In this document: piece by piece, positions 1 to 10,677 of the stretch
How positions within the stretch are numbered: position 1 is the stretch's first letter
Layout of the letters: each line of letters begins with the position of its first letter
Assembly: GCA_947471745.1 (NCBI GenBank)
Contig: CANJKZ010000977.1
Coordinates: 248,001 to 312,000 of the forward strand
From: Closterium sp. Naga37s-1
Taxonomy: Eukaryota > Streptophyta > Zygnematophyceae > Desmidiales > Closteriaceae
Length of the DNA: 64,000 bases
Direction: 5' to 3'
Notes under the pieces: generated by a model
Seen by the model: the letters and a program-made list of their open reading frames with translations, nothing else
What the model was told of the DNA's origin: nothing
Databases searched by the model: none
Position numbers and translations under genes: made by a program

Positions 1-17
1 AGGGCGTGTTCCTACAG

Positions 18-80
18 CCTCTTATCAGGCTAGAAACCCAGAACCCTTCGCACATTGTATCAGGCAAGCCTGATAAGAGG
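18..80. repeat. 14-bp perfect inverted repeat
   Basis: The arms at 18-31 (CCTCTTATCAGGCT) and 67-80 are exact reverse complements with a 35-nt loop. The repeat lies just upstream of the first LTR. It could be a hairpin or the end of an older repeat. No gene is seen in bases 1-99. Confidence 0.6.
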
Positions 81-99
81 TTTGCCAGAGAGGCGTAGG

Positions 100-226
100 T
101 GTCAAAACATATATGTTCTTGTATAGTTAGGCTATATTGGGGTTACCCTTAGGGGGTATTGAAACCTTCTCGACAGTTTGCTTGTACCCCCTTCCTTGAC
201 CTAACCATTCCTACCTAATCTTTACA
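100..226 (+). repeat. 5' LTR of copia A, with PBS
   Basis: Starts TGTCAAAACATATATG and ends TTTACA. It is followed at 227 by TGGTTTTAGAGC, a variant of the plant copia primer-binding site TGGTATCAGAGC. The 127-bp length matches the LTRs at 13098 and 18438. The five bases before it are GTAGG. Confidence 0.85.
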
Positions 227-259
227 TGGTTTTAGAGCACGTAGTTCCTTAGGACCGTG

Positions 260-1130
260 TTTAGGGCCGTTTTTTCTTAGGGCCCACCTTTAGATTCTGC
301 CCTGAGTGCACAATAGCGCTGCCCTGCCCCGCACGATCGCGCTGCCCCGCGCGTGCCCTGCCGCCCCGAACTCTCGCGCTGCCCTGCGCGCTGCCCTGCC
401 CCACGTTTTCGCTGCCCCGTACCCTGCCTTACGTGCTGCCCCGAGCGCTTCCGCTGCCCCGCGCTTCCGCCACCCCGCGCGCTGCCTCGCGTGCTGCCCC
501 GAGCGCCTTCGCTGCCCCGCGCGCTGCTCGCCCGTGCTGCCCCGCACGCTACCCAGGGCGCACTGCCCTGCTCTGCCCTGCCCTGCCAAGCTGCTGCCCG
601 CGCTGCCCTGCGCTGTCGCCTGCAGCCGCCCGCACAGCCGCGCGCTTCTGCGCTGCCCCGTGCTGCCGCCAGCGCAACTGCCTGCTCTGCCCCGCCTTTG
701 CTGCTGCTCACGCTGCACAGCGCAGCCGCCCAAGCTGCTGCCCGCACTGCTGCGTTGCTGCGCTGCCACCCAGCACTGCCGCCCAAGCTGCCGCCTGCTG
801 CTGCTGCATTGCCGCCACTTCTGCAGCTACAGCCACTGCAGCCGCTGCTACTGCCCCTACAGCTGCTGCAGCCGCCATTGCTGCCGCTGCTGCAGCCGCC
901 TTTGCCGCTACTGCCGCTACCGCTACTGCTGCAGCCGCCCTTGCCACTGCAGCCGCCATTGCTGCCGTTGCTGCAGCCGCCATTGCTGCCGCTGCTGCCA
1001 GTGCTGCATCCACCCTTGCCGGTACAGCTGCCGCTGCCGCTGCCACTACAGTTGCCGCTGCCGTTACTGCTACTGCCGCTTCCGCTGCTGCCACTGCTTC
1101 TACATCCGCTATTGCCTGAGCATTTCTGCA
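260..1130 (+). repeat. GC-rich low-complexity leader of copia A
   Basis: Between PBS and gag lies about 870 bp of GCTGCC/CTGCCC-type repetition. It leaves long open frames on both strands (Ala/Pro/Arg/Cys-rich), which I regard as compositional shadows and not proteins. The same position holds a different GC-rich repeat in copias B, C, F, H, J and M. Confidence 0.75.
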
Positions 1131-1146
1131 GCTCGTGCTGCCTGCC

Positions 1147-1787
1147 ATGGCAACTTCCACTGTACTGACCTTTGACGCGGAGGGCCGCCCGATCGAGTAT
1201 GAGTCCTGGCTAGAGGACCTCCCACCTGTACCTGCAGCGTTACTAGAGACGATGTCTTGTTGTTTGAGCACACGTTTGGGTCCCTCCCTGCCTTACAGGA
1301 GCCGACTGACCCTAGTCCTTCCGGTGATCTGACTCTGCGACACCAGTTTAAGACTGAAGCTCGTTCACAGTGGCTTTCGCGTGACGATACCGCCCAGCTA
1401 TCTGTCCGTAGTCACCTCCCGCTAGACCAGAGGCCCCACTTCCGCCAGCTGAAGACGGCCAAAGCACTCTATGACGATGTATTTAAGCGTTACTTCTCAC
1501 CGTCTTTTGCCACTATAGGCCGTCGTGCGCTGCCGTTCCTCTTCCCTGAGCTGTCATACTTCACCACTGTAGCCGACCTCGTGACTCACCTGCGCTCCCT
1601 TGAAACGCGCTACCGTGCTGCTCTCAAGCTAGCCTTTCTGGCCGAGAACCAACCCCCCATGTATCTTACTCTCTACTTCCTCACGACTCGCCTCCCCGAC
1701 TCTCTTAGCTATGTTCGCGACCACTTCCTCTCCCTAGACCCTACCGAGCTCACCCTTGCCTCTTTTGAGACTCGTCTCCTCGTTTGA
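1147..1787 (+). pseudogene. copia A gag (capsid-like domain), frameshifted
   Basis: The likely ATG is at 1147; the product begins MATSTVLTFDAEGRPIEY, a hallmark start also seen in B (4770) and J (36705). The frame shifts near 1245 and continues through 1787 with a YLTLYFLTTRLPDSL segment typical of copia gag. A 19-bp unit (1764-1782) is duplicated exactly at 1783-1801; this puts a TGA at the end of the frame and moves the rest of the polyprotein to another frame. Confidence 0.75.
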
Positions 1788-3540
1788 GACTCGTCTCCTC
1801 GAGGCTGAGATTAGTGCCGTCGCTGTAGCTACCTCTCGTGGCACTCCACGATTCTCCTTCTTTGAGGGGTGTTCTCCTTCCCTCCTAGCGCCTTCTGTTG
1901 CCTCTGCTGCTGTTGTTGACTTCCTCGGTGCTGAGGAGGCCGGTGCGGCGTCCACTCCTAGCGGGAGGCGCAGCGCTAGACCAGGTAGTGCAGAGGCTAC
2001 TAGTGTATGTGCTTGTGAGACTGCTAGCACACGTGCAGCTCTTGCGGAGGCGTTGCACACTTTCACACTGGACTCTGGCGCGTCTAGGTGCTTCTTCCGC
2101 AACTGCACCACACTCACACCGCTCACGACACCTCTCCCTGTCACTCTGGCCGACCCCTCTGGTGGCCCAGTCGTTGCACGCAGTTCCGCTGTTCTCCCGT
2201 GTCCGGCAGCCCCCTCTGACTCCCTCACGCGTTTCCGCCTCCCCTCGTTCGCTATGAACTTGGTGAGTCAGGCTGTCCTCCAGGATCAGTTGGTCACTAT
2301 CACTACTCCTGGGGGCGAGCTCGTGGCGATCTGTACAGACTCGGTGACTGGCGACCACCTCACCACGTTCACCCGGAGGCCTGGGTCTGGCCTGTACACA
2401 CTGCACACTGAGTCTGCACAGGTGGCTGCGTCCCGTCAGGTAGATGCGTCGTGCTCGTGTCGGTTACTCACGCACCCGTCCCTCCTCTGGCACCACCGTT
2501 TGGTCACCCCTCCCTGCTGCGCCTCCGTAGCATGCACTCGCGTCTCATTGTCTCTGACTTCCCCAGGTCCCTGCCCCACCCCCCCGGTCGCTTGCGCCGC
2601 CGTGCACTCCCTGCGTCGAGGGGCGGCAGCGCGCCGCTCCTCACTCCTCCTCGTTTCCTCCGACCACTGCTCCTCTGCAGATGCTGCACATGGACGTGTG
2701 GGCCCCGCCCCTGTCTCTAGGCCAGGCCGGGAGCGCTACTTTCTGCTGGTCATTGACGACTTCACGCGCTACACCACGGTTTTTCCATTGCAATGCAAGG
2801 CGGATGTGTGTCGTCTCTTAATCCCTTAGATCAGCGCTGTTCGTCTCCAGCAGAGCGCACAGTTCTGGCAAAACCTTCCGGTGTTGCGGCTGCACTCTGA
2901 CCGAGGTGGTGAGTTCTCCTCCCGCCTCCTCGAGGACTTTTGTCGCGAGGAGGGCATTACCTAGTCGTTCACACTTCCGGCCTCTCCATAGCAGAATGGG
3001 ATTGCTGAGCGCCGCATTGGCTTGATCACGGAGGCTGCTCGCACCTCCATGATCCATGCGGCTGCTCCCCACTTTCTGTGGCCGTTTGAGGTCCGTTTCG
3101 CCGCGCATCAGCTCAACCTCTGGCCCGGTGTCTCCCAGCCAGAGACCTCGCCTACCCTGCTTTGGACGGGGGAGGTTGGCGCTGTGTCGGCGTTACGGGT
3201 CTGGGGTTTGCTTGCCCTTGTCCGCGATCCTCCCCCGGGCAAGCTCTCTCCCTGCACCGCTCGCTGGGTCTTCCTTGGTATTCCCACCGACGCCCCACCC
3301 TGGCAGTCTTACCACCCAGCCACGCACCGCTTCCTGTCCTCCCGCGGCATCACCTTTGACGAGTCGGTTTGCTACTACCGTTGCTTCCCCCACCGTAGTT
3401 CCCGGGTGCCCCCCCCGCCCCTCTTCCTCGTTCCAGGTTACCCCCCGCTAGACCCCGCCCCCCCCTCGCTGCGTCCTGCTCCCTCAGGTATGTCTCAGGT
3501 CTGTGGAGGTCTCCTCAGACCACGCTGGCCCGGCTGAGGG
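1788..3540 (+). pseudogene. copia A protease and integrase
   Basis: The protease active site LDSGASRCFF has its Asp at 2071. The pre-integrase zinc region (LWHHRL) follows near 2490, where one lost base shifts the frame. The integrase core shows YFLLVIDDFTRY at about 2740-2775 and RLHSDRGGEF near 2890. NGIAERRIG near 3000 lies after TAG codons that replace Gln codons conserved in the other copies. After FDESVCYYR the frame runs into a Pro-rich and then Gly-rich linker up to 3796. Confidence 0.8.
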
Positions 3541-3796
3541 GGGTGATCCTGCTGCTGACGACACCGCGGCCTCTCGCCGGTCACCGCGCTTGGAGACCCC
3601 ATCCTGGTTTTCCGCCTCGGCCGCCTTCGCCACCTCTGCAGCCTGACCCTGTGGACTCCGGTGCTACTAGGGGTGGTGACTCTAGAGGTGCAGGCTTTGG
3701 GGGTGCTGACTCAGGGGGTGCTGGTTCGGGGGGTGCTGAGAGTCCTAGTGGTGGTGGGGTTGAGGGTGCTCCTGCTGGAGGTTCTGCGGGGTGCAC

Positions 3797-3926
3797 TGTC
3801 AAGCTTTATTTGTTATAGCTTCTATTGTTAGTCTAGGTGTACTTTCTGCTTGTTAGGGTTAGGGTAAAGTTTCATATATACTTGTTGTATTTTCCCCTTC
3901 TAGTCATTCATTCTCATATCTCAACA
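3797..3926 (+). repeat. 5' LTR of copia B, with PBS
   Basis: 130 bp, TGTCAAGC to CTCAACA, followed by TGGTATAGAGC at 3927-3937 as PBS. The sequence differs from the LTR of A except for its ends and layout, so B is a separate family. Confidence 0.85.
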
Positions 3927-3989
3927 TGGTATAGAGCTAGGTTTCCCTAGCTAGGGTTTCCCCTAGCGTTTTCACTCTCGATAGATTAA

Positions 3990-4765
3990 GGGCCCACCAA
4001 AATCGCTAGCGCGCGCCCCGTACGAACACGCGCCCCGTCCTAACGCGCACCTCGTAGCTAGTCGTCCGTCGCCCGTAGCGCGCCCGTCGTCAGTACCCAC
4101 CCCGTCGCCCGTAGCATTCCCGTCGCCCGTCAAAATTTCCCCTCCCGTCGCCCGTCTATTTCCCGCACGCGCCCCGCACGTCGCCCGTCGAACGACCGTA
4201 GGAAGCGGGCCCCGCGGCCCTTTTTCGTTAGCAGGCCCCGCGGCCTGTCGGTAGCGAGCCACGCGGCCCGTAATCGACGGCCCCGTGGCCCGCGCTAGCT
4301 GGCCCCGTGGCCCCCACGCGTTCCCCTTCGTTTCCGCCTGTACCCCGCCGCTTTCCCGCCCGTACCCTGTCTGCCGCGGCTCACTACCGCCCTATCCCGC
4401 CTCTCTCTAGCTTAGTCCGCGGCAGTAAACCCTAACAGCCGCCTCAGCCGCTCCAAAACCACTTAACCGCATTCAACCGCACCAGATCCGCCTCTCACCC
4501 GCACTAGACTACTTCCAGCCGCGAGAAACCGCCTTTCACCGCACTAGACCACTCTCAACCGCGAAAACCGCTCCCACCAAACTCAACCCGTCCCAACCGC
4601 CCTTCACCGCACTCAACCGCACCAGATCGCTCCCCACCGCTCTAGACCTCTCTCAACCGCACCAGAACCGCACTCAACCGTGCCAGGCTGCTCTTAGCCG
4701 CCCTCGTCCGTCCCTAACCTCACCTGACCGCATAGAGGGCCTCTCTCGCCCTAGGCACCTCCCAC
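3990..4765 (+). repeat. GC-rich leader of copia B
   Basis: GGGCCCACC at about 3990 is followed by irregular CGCCCGTC/GCGCCCCG repetition and then CAACCGC-type repetition until gag. No convincing protein is encoded. Confidence 0.65.
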
Positions 4766-4769
4766 TTCT

Positions 4770-6300
4770 ATGACGATTGTCCTGGAGTTTGACCCAGAGG
4801 GACGCCCTATCGGTTTCCCGGCATGGCTGCGGAAGCTCAAGCTCTACCTCGGCAGCTGTCTCGAGAATGATATCCCTCTTTTCGAGCATGCCGCTGGTGA
4901 GCTGAAAGCCCCCCCCACTCCCGCTCTGCTTGGTGACGATGCGTCAGCAGATGACCATGCTGCCTATGCCCAGCGTCGCACTCAGCTTAGGCGCTGGGCT
5001 GCGCGTGACAATGCCACCATCCTTGCTATCACTGCCCTGCTGCCGCTGACCGAGCAGGAACTCTTTGCAAAGGAGGAGACGGCCCACGCACTGATGAAAG
5101 CAGTCATCACTCGCTATTCCACCCCCGTCACTGTGACTCTAGAACGCCACATCCTCCCCTTTCTCTTTCCTGATCTCCCGTCGTTCACTAGGGTGGCTGA
5201 CCTGATTATGCACTTGCGTTCTCTTCATGCTCAGTTCCGTGCTGCGTTTGTTGACCCTGCCTTGCTCGCCAAGAACCCCCTCCTCCCCCCCCCCCCCCCC
5301 CCCATGTACATGACCCTGTACCTTCTCTCCTCCCGTCTCCCTGACCGATTCAAAACCGCTCGTTATCATTTTCTCACCGTTGATCCACCAACCCTCACCA
5401 TTGAGCTCTTTGAGGAGAAGCTCCTTGCAGTAGAGGGTCCTGCTCGGTCCCTTGCTGCCACTACTGGTACCGTCCTCCCCCCTATCTTTGAGGGGTGTGC
5501 CCCGTGGCCCCCTACCTCCTCTGTGACCTCTGCCTCTGTTGCTACTGCAACAGAGGTGGCGGCCGTTGCCTCTGGCAACAAGGGGGGCAAGAAGGGCGGC
5601 AAGAAAGGAGAAGGTGGTGGTGGCGGTGGGAGTGGCGGTGCGGGTGGTGGTGGAGGAGGTGGAGGAAGTGGAGGAGGTGGAGGGAGTGGAGGAGGTGGCG
5701 TTTTCGGTGGTAGTGGAGGTGGGGAAACTGGCTCGCGGAGTGTAGAGCCCCAGCAGCAGCAGCAGCAGCAGCCGCAGCAGCAGCAGCAGCAGCAGCAGTA
5801 GCAGCAGCCACAGCAGCAGCAGCAGCCACGGCAGCAGCTGCTCCAGGGCCAGCAGCAGCAGGTCCAGCAGTGGCCCCTGCAGCAGCAGTGGAGGTCGGCC
5901 GGACCAGGGAGCACTGCACGTAGCAGTGGCAAGTCCAGCTGGTCGTCGCGTGGTCCAGCCTTGACTCCCTGCCAGTACTGGGTTCAGACTGGGTCAAGTC
6001 GAGACAACCCCTGTGGCCGCCTCCACCCTCCGGGTCAGTGCTTTGCGCAGCTTACGGACCGCTACCGCGCACACTTCGGCCTTGGTCGCACTCACCCCGA
6101 CTGGCGCTCGCTGGCGCACACCGTTGGTCCGCAGTTGTTTGACATGACTGTAGTATACTTAGACCATGCTTTGCGATATGCCTCTGTGATGTATGCTCAT
6201 GACTCTAGTGCTGCGTATTCTGGTTATTACTCTTGTTTGTCTAGCTTAGGTGCTGTGGAGGTTGCTACTGCTTTCCCTGCTAGCGTAGCTTACACAGGTT
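4770..6300 (+). pseudogene. copia B gag with Gly/Gln tail and unusual zinc-binding region
   Basis: ATG 4770 gives MTIVLEFDPEGRPIGFPAW, then the gag core with YMTLYLLSSRLPDRF. A GKKGGKKGEGGGG stretch, poly-Gly and poly-Gln (about 5620-5880) follow; a TAG at 5799 interrupts the CAG run. From about 5971 the frame reads CQY...CGRLHPPGQCF, then LTDRYRAHFG and a hydrophobic stretch leading to the protease. The Cys/His spacing is C-x13-C-x3-H-x4-C, not the usual C-x2-C-x4-H-x4-C knuckle. Confidence 0.75.
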
Positions 6301-6307
6301 CGACCAC

Positions 6308-6895
6308 CTCTGTCGTTCACACTCGACTCTGGGGCGTCCAGCTGTTTCTTTCGCGACTGCACAGACCTCACACCACTACGCACTCCTGTCTGTGTCGCCC
6401 TAGCTGACTCCACAGCGGGACCAGTGCTTGCTCACAGCACCACCACCCTCCCGTGTCCGGCGGCTCACTATGGGTTTATCACGGATTACTACACCCCCTC
6501 GTTCTCCAGGAACTTGGTGGGTGTCAGTCACCTGCACGATCTCGGAGTAGTCACTACTTTCCCACTGGTCGAGCCTGTCGCCTCTTGCACAGTTGGTGTC
6601 ACTGGGGCGCCTCTGGCCACTTTCCACAGGGAGCCAGGCTCTGGTCTGTAGTCACTACACACTGGGTCCCACCACACTGGGTCAGGTCAGGTCAGGTCAG
6701 GTCAGGTCAGGTAGCTGCTGTGTCGTGCGACTGTCGGTCACTCACCCACCCGTCGGTCCACTGGCACCACCGTCTAGGTCACCCGTCGTTCCCACGTCTT
6801 AGTGGGATGGTACGTCACCGTCTGGTCTCAGGTCTCCCAGAGTCGCTTGCACCACTTCCCCGCTCGCCTGCGCCGCCGTGCACTCCTTGCTCTGG
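6308..6895 (+). pseudogene. copia B protease and pre-integrase
   Basis: The protease motif FTLDSGASSCFFRDC starts near 6315, in another frame from gag. About 340 bp on, a (GGTCA)n run at about 6683-6712 breaks the frame. The pre-integrase motif WHHRLGHPSFPRL follows, ending at CTPC. The integrase catalytic core that should come next is missing. Confidence 0.75.
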
Positions 6896-7024
6896 GGGTG
6901 CTGGAGCCGGAGACACGGCCACTACGACGCCTACACCGCGCACTGTACGTTTCCTGACTCGTGTGCAGCGTCTAGACCGGTTGGAGAGGGAGAAGCGGGA
7001 GAGTTTTGAAAGGGCGCAGCAGCA

Positions 7025-7069
<45 letters not shown>

Positions 7070-7420
7070 GCAGTAGCAGCAGCAGCAGCAGTAGCAGTGG
7101 CAGGAACAGTCTGAGTCGCTGCGTCAGGAGAGGGTAGAGGAGGAGCTACAGCAGGAGAGAGTAGAGGAGGAGTCACGACCGCACCAGGAGAGGGTAGAGC
7201 AGGAGTCCCGTCCGCAGCAGGAGGTGTAGTTGCAGCCACACCAGGAGAGAGTAGAGGAGGAGTCACGGCCGCAGCAGGAGTGGGTAGAGCAAGAGTCCCG
7301 AGCGCAGCAGCAGGTGCAGCTGCAGGTGCAGCAGGAGAGGGCAGAGGAGGAGCCACAGGAGCAGCAGCAGGGGCAGGTGCCGTTGCAGCAGACACCAGAG
7401 GAGGCAGAGCAGTAGCGACT
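6896..7420 (+). repeat. Poly-Gln and QE-rich linker of copia B
   Basis: A CAG run (about 7016-7100) and then degenerate CAGGAG/GTAGAGGAG repeats encode a Gln/Glu-rich linker between the integrase remnant and RT. Several CAG codons have become TAG. The opposite strand reads as long Ala/Pro frames, which I treat as shadows. Confidence 0.7.
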
Positions 7421-7422
7421 CC

Positions 7423-9469
7423 GTGACCTTCCCGACCCAGCACCTACACGCTTGGTTCGTGGTCCCCTACCGTCCCCTTCTGTTCCCCATGACCAGTCCC
7501 TTTCCTCGTCCCCGTGGGCTCGTCGTGTCCCCTCAGTCGTGCTGTGTCTCTAGAGCCTCATCGTCTCGTTACCGTGCATACGGCCCGTTTCACCTTGTTC
7601 TCCGCTCTCATGTTCCACCTCCCCCGGTCCTTCCACAGCCTCCAAAGTCGTCCCTCACTGTGCTTCACGACCCGTTGTCCGACTACCTCCGTGCCTCCTG
7701 TCCTGTCGTCTCTCGTGTTCTGTCCGCGTTGCTCAGTCACCCGAGTGCCCCTCCGTTGTATGTCTCAGCTATTGTTACCACTGTCACTCGCTTTGCCTCT
7801 TACCACCGCCTTGACTACGCCGCTCACTTGGTGAGTGGCCATGCTCGTTCTCCGTCCTCTGGGGGTGCTCCTGTCTTTCCCTTGGAGGTCCTCGAGGACA
7901 GGCAGTTCGAGCTTGGTTTCCTAGCGGCCACTGTTCCTCATCTCTGCGCCATGCTGCTTGCCCCTGAGGGGGATCCAGATGCCCTTGACATCCCGATCCC
8001 TCGCATTCATGCCGAGGCGGTCTCCGGACCCTGGGCTTCGTACCGGATAGCAGCAGAGGAGGCAGAGGTGGCCTCTTATAGGTCCACAGGCACCTACGTC
8101 GACGCCGTCCAACCACTTGGGACGAATGTTGTCAGTGGCATGTGGCTCTACAAGATAAAGCGGCCGCCTGGATCACCACCGGCGCGCTATGTGGCGAGAG
8201 GCTTCAGTCAGCGCGAGGGGGTAGACTTCTTCCAAACCTTCGCTCCCACCCCGAAGATGACCACTCTTCGGGTGTTGCTGCACATTGCAGCCCAGCGCGA
8301 CTACGAGTTACCCTCCTTGGACTTCTCCACAGCGTTCCTTCAGAGGAGCCTGCACGAGCAGATCTGACTGCGTCGTCCGCCTGGCTTCACTGGCTCTTTC
8401 CCTCCTCGAACCCAGTGGCAGTTGCGTCGACCGGTGTATGGTCTGCGCCAGGCTCCCCGTGAGTGCCACGACACACTTCACACGACTCTTGCATCGCTTG
8501 ACTTCTTTCCGTTGTCTGCTAAACCGTCGCTGTTCGTCCACCGTGGCTTGACCCCGTTCTTTGTTTTGGTTTACGTTGATGACCTGGTCTTTGCCACTCC
8601 CGACCGATGCGCACTGGCCTTCGTGAAGGAGGAACTGCAGAGGAGACACACTTGCACTGACCTTGGTGAGCTGCAGCGCTACCTTGGCCTGCAGATCACC
8701 AGAGACAGGGCAGCTCGCACCATTACGCTGACGCAGTCGCATATGGTCGAGTAGATCCTCATGCGGTTTTGCTTCCCGTTCTCCATGGTACAGCTCACCC
8801 CTCTTGCTGTGGATCATGGACTCACGGATCCACCTTTGAACGAGCCATTTGAGTCCAGCGGTCCATATCCTGAGCTGGTGGGTTGTCTCATGTACCTGAT
8901 GACCTGTACTCGCCCACACCTAGCTTACCCTCTTAGCGTCCTTGCGTGCTTTGTTGCGCCTGGAAGACATTGGCCTTCCCACTGGTACGCTGCTAAGAGG
9001 GTGGCGAAGTATGTGGCGAGTACATCAGGCATGGGACTTGCCCTTGGAGGGAAGCAGCCAGTTACACTTACAGGTTTCTCGGACTCGTCGTGGACCAACG
9101 ACGCTGAGTCTCTGCGGTCTACACAGGGTTACTGCTTCAGCTTTGGGACTGGTGCTGTCTCGTGGGGGTCGACTCGGGCGTCGTCAGTCTCCAGTTCCAG
9201 CTGTGAGGCAGAGGTGTACGTTGCGGCCATGGCTGCCCAGGAGCTTCGCTGGCTGTCTTTCCTACTCACCGACCTTGGTGAGCGGCCTCGCTCTCCCCCA
9301 GTCTTGTTCGCCGACAACAGGTTTGCTGTACTGTTGTGCGAGGAGCCGCGACTGGTTGGGAAGGCGAAGCACATCCAGCTTCGTTACTTCCTTCTGCGCG
9401 AGTTGCAACAGCGTGGCCATGCCCGCGTGGTACGTGTGGTCTCTGAGGCCAACACTGCAGATATCTTCA
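7423..9469 (+). pseudogene. copia B reverse transcriptase and RNase H
   Basis: The RT N-part has VVSGMWLYKIKRPPGSPP and ARYVARGFSQREGVDFFQTF; a TGA follows at about 8365 where the others have Trp. YGLRQAPRE is followed by the active site VYVDDLVFATPD (about 8566). A TAG at about 8752 replaces a Gln. RNase H has TRPHLAYPLSVLA, SSSSCEAEVY and ANTADIF, and is cut at 9469. The catalytic YVDD is intact although the gene is not. Confidence 0.85.
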
Positions 9470-9553
9470 ACGAACGCAGCAGCGAATGTAGCAGCGACGG
9501 CAGAAGCAGCAGCGGCGACACCGACATTTCACACAGCAGCAGCGGCAGCTACA

Positions 9554-10299
9554 ATGAATCTTGAGGCGGCATGTCCGAGGCTACTAGAGGCATTCGATCA
9601 GAGCGCAAAGGGAACGTACGTACGGCCATTCATCGCAACCCTCAAAATTTATTTCGAGGTTATTGGCTATACGACCCTAACAAATGATGCAATGCGGATT
9701 CGGCTCGCAGCCACACTGTTGCGAGGCCCGGCGCTCGAGTGGATTTACAACAGTAACGAGATCCGAGGCGAGGATCGTGGTTGCAGTTTCGGGCAGCTTT
9801 AATCCAACGTTTCGAACCGATAAATTCGAGGTACATGGCGCGGCAGCAGATTCACCGTCATCGACAATTCGGCAGTGTGACGTAGTACACGCAGCAGATG
9901 GAGAATCTTTTTAACAAAATCAACGACCTAACCGAAGGCGAAAATATCCAAGCGTACACTGAGGGGCTAAAAAACAAATTCCGCCGACAGGTGATCGCAT
10001 CGAACTACAGTAACTACCGCGACATGGTATGCGCAGCCGAACGATTCGATGCGTTGACTCGAGGCCAACCCGACACACAACGCAACGTGCCGAACATGAA
10101 TTTTGGCACGGAGCGATCGGCACCCCTCACGACTGCCGGCCCGATGGATATCGACAAAATCGACGCGAAGCAGCAGCTGGCGGAATCTGAGAAATGTGAA
10201 TTTTGCGGCGCAGCCGGATATCGAATCCTGGCGTGTTGGAAAATGAAAAAGGCACGTGCGGAGCTGAAGGGCAACAACAGTGCAGCACCCCCTAAGTAA
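9554..10299 (+). pseudogene. gypsy gag with damaged zinc knuckle
   Basis: Reads MNLEAACPRLLEAFDQ, then a Retrotrans_gag-like core (LLRGPALEWIY). The frame shifts near 9775 and the second half (MENLFNKINDLTEGENIQAY) ends at 10299. An Ala-rich stretch precedes the ATG in frame. The knuckle CEFCGAAGYRILAC has the C-x2-C-x4-X-x4-C spacing, but the His position is Tyr (TAT), one C-to-T change away from His. Confidence 0.8.
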
Positions 10300-10677
10300 A
10301 AAAATGAGAATCGCCAGTAGCCGCGGATTGAGCTGGCGATCGCGAAAAGATATGGAAAAAAAGGGAAAAGGGCGACGACGTGGCGACTTCGGAGCGGGCG
10401 AAAAAGAGGAGGAAATCTTGACGCGAATTTAAAACGTCACGACCGGCCTTCAACAGGGGAAATCGCCGAGATGAAGGGAGACTCCACAAACAAAGACTCT
10501 GCACCGACCGGGAAACTCCAGCCGAACACCCCCGAGAGTAATAATTCGTTAAAGTTATTCTGTAAAGATACATTAACTAAGAATACTACTTCTCGTGGTT
10601 TTCAAGCCTTTGAAAAAATAAGGGGAGAATTAGAGGCTAAGAAAAAGCCTTTATAGATTATTCAGGTACCTGAGAAG

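Larger units (their letters stand above)
100..3796 (+). mobile_element. Decayed Ty1/copia element A, 3' end replaced by element B
   Basis: Order seen: LTR 100-226, PBS, GC-rich leader, gag, protease, integrase, Gly-rich linker. The element stops where the LTR of element B begins at 3797, so its RT, RNase H and 3' LTR are not here. The LTR is the same length (127 bp) as that of element C and clearly related to it. The reading frame is broken by frameshifts near 1245 and 2501, a 19-bp tandem duplication at 1764-1801 and several TAG codons, so this copy is dead. Confidence 0.85.
3797..9469 (+). mobile_element. Ty1/copia element B, integrase deleted, 3' end lost
   Basis: 5' LTR 3797-3926, PBS, leader, gag with a poly-Gln/Gly tail, zinc-binding region, protease, pre-integrase, Gln-rich linker, RT, RNase H. 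The catalytic integrase is absent: the text passes from the pre-integrase CTPC motif (about 6890) straight to linker. RNase H stops after NTADIF at 9469, where gypsy sequence begins. It was inserted into the IN-RT linker of A; TGCAC precedes the LTR but its 3' partner is lost. Confidence 0.85.

Noticed and set aside
2950..8760. Use of TAG as a sense (Gln) codon, as in some green algae
   Set aside because: TAG also replaces Trp, Lys, Glu and Tyr, TGA replaces Trp and Cys, and intact stretches end at TAG. Decay explains it better.
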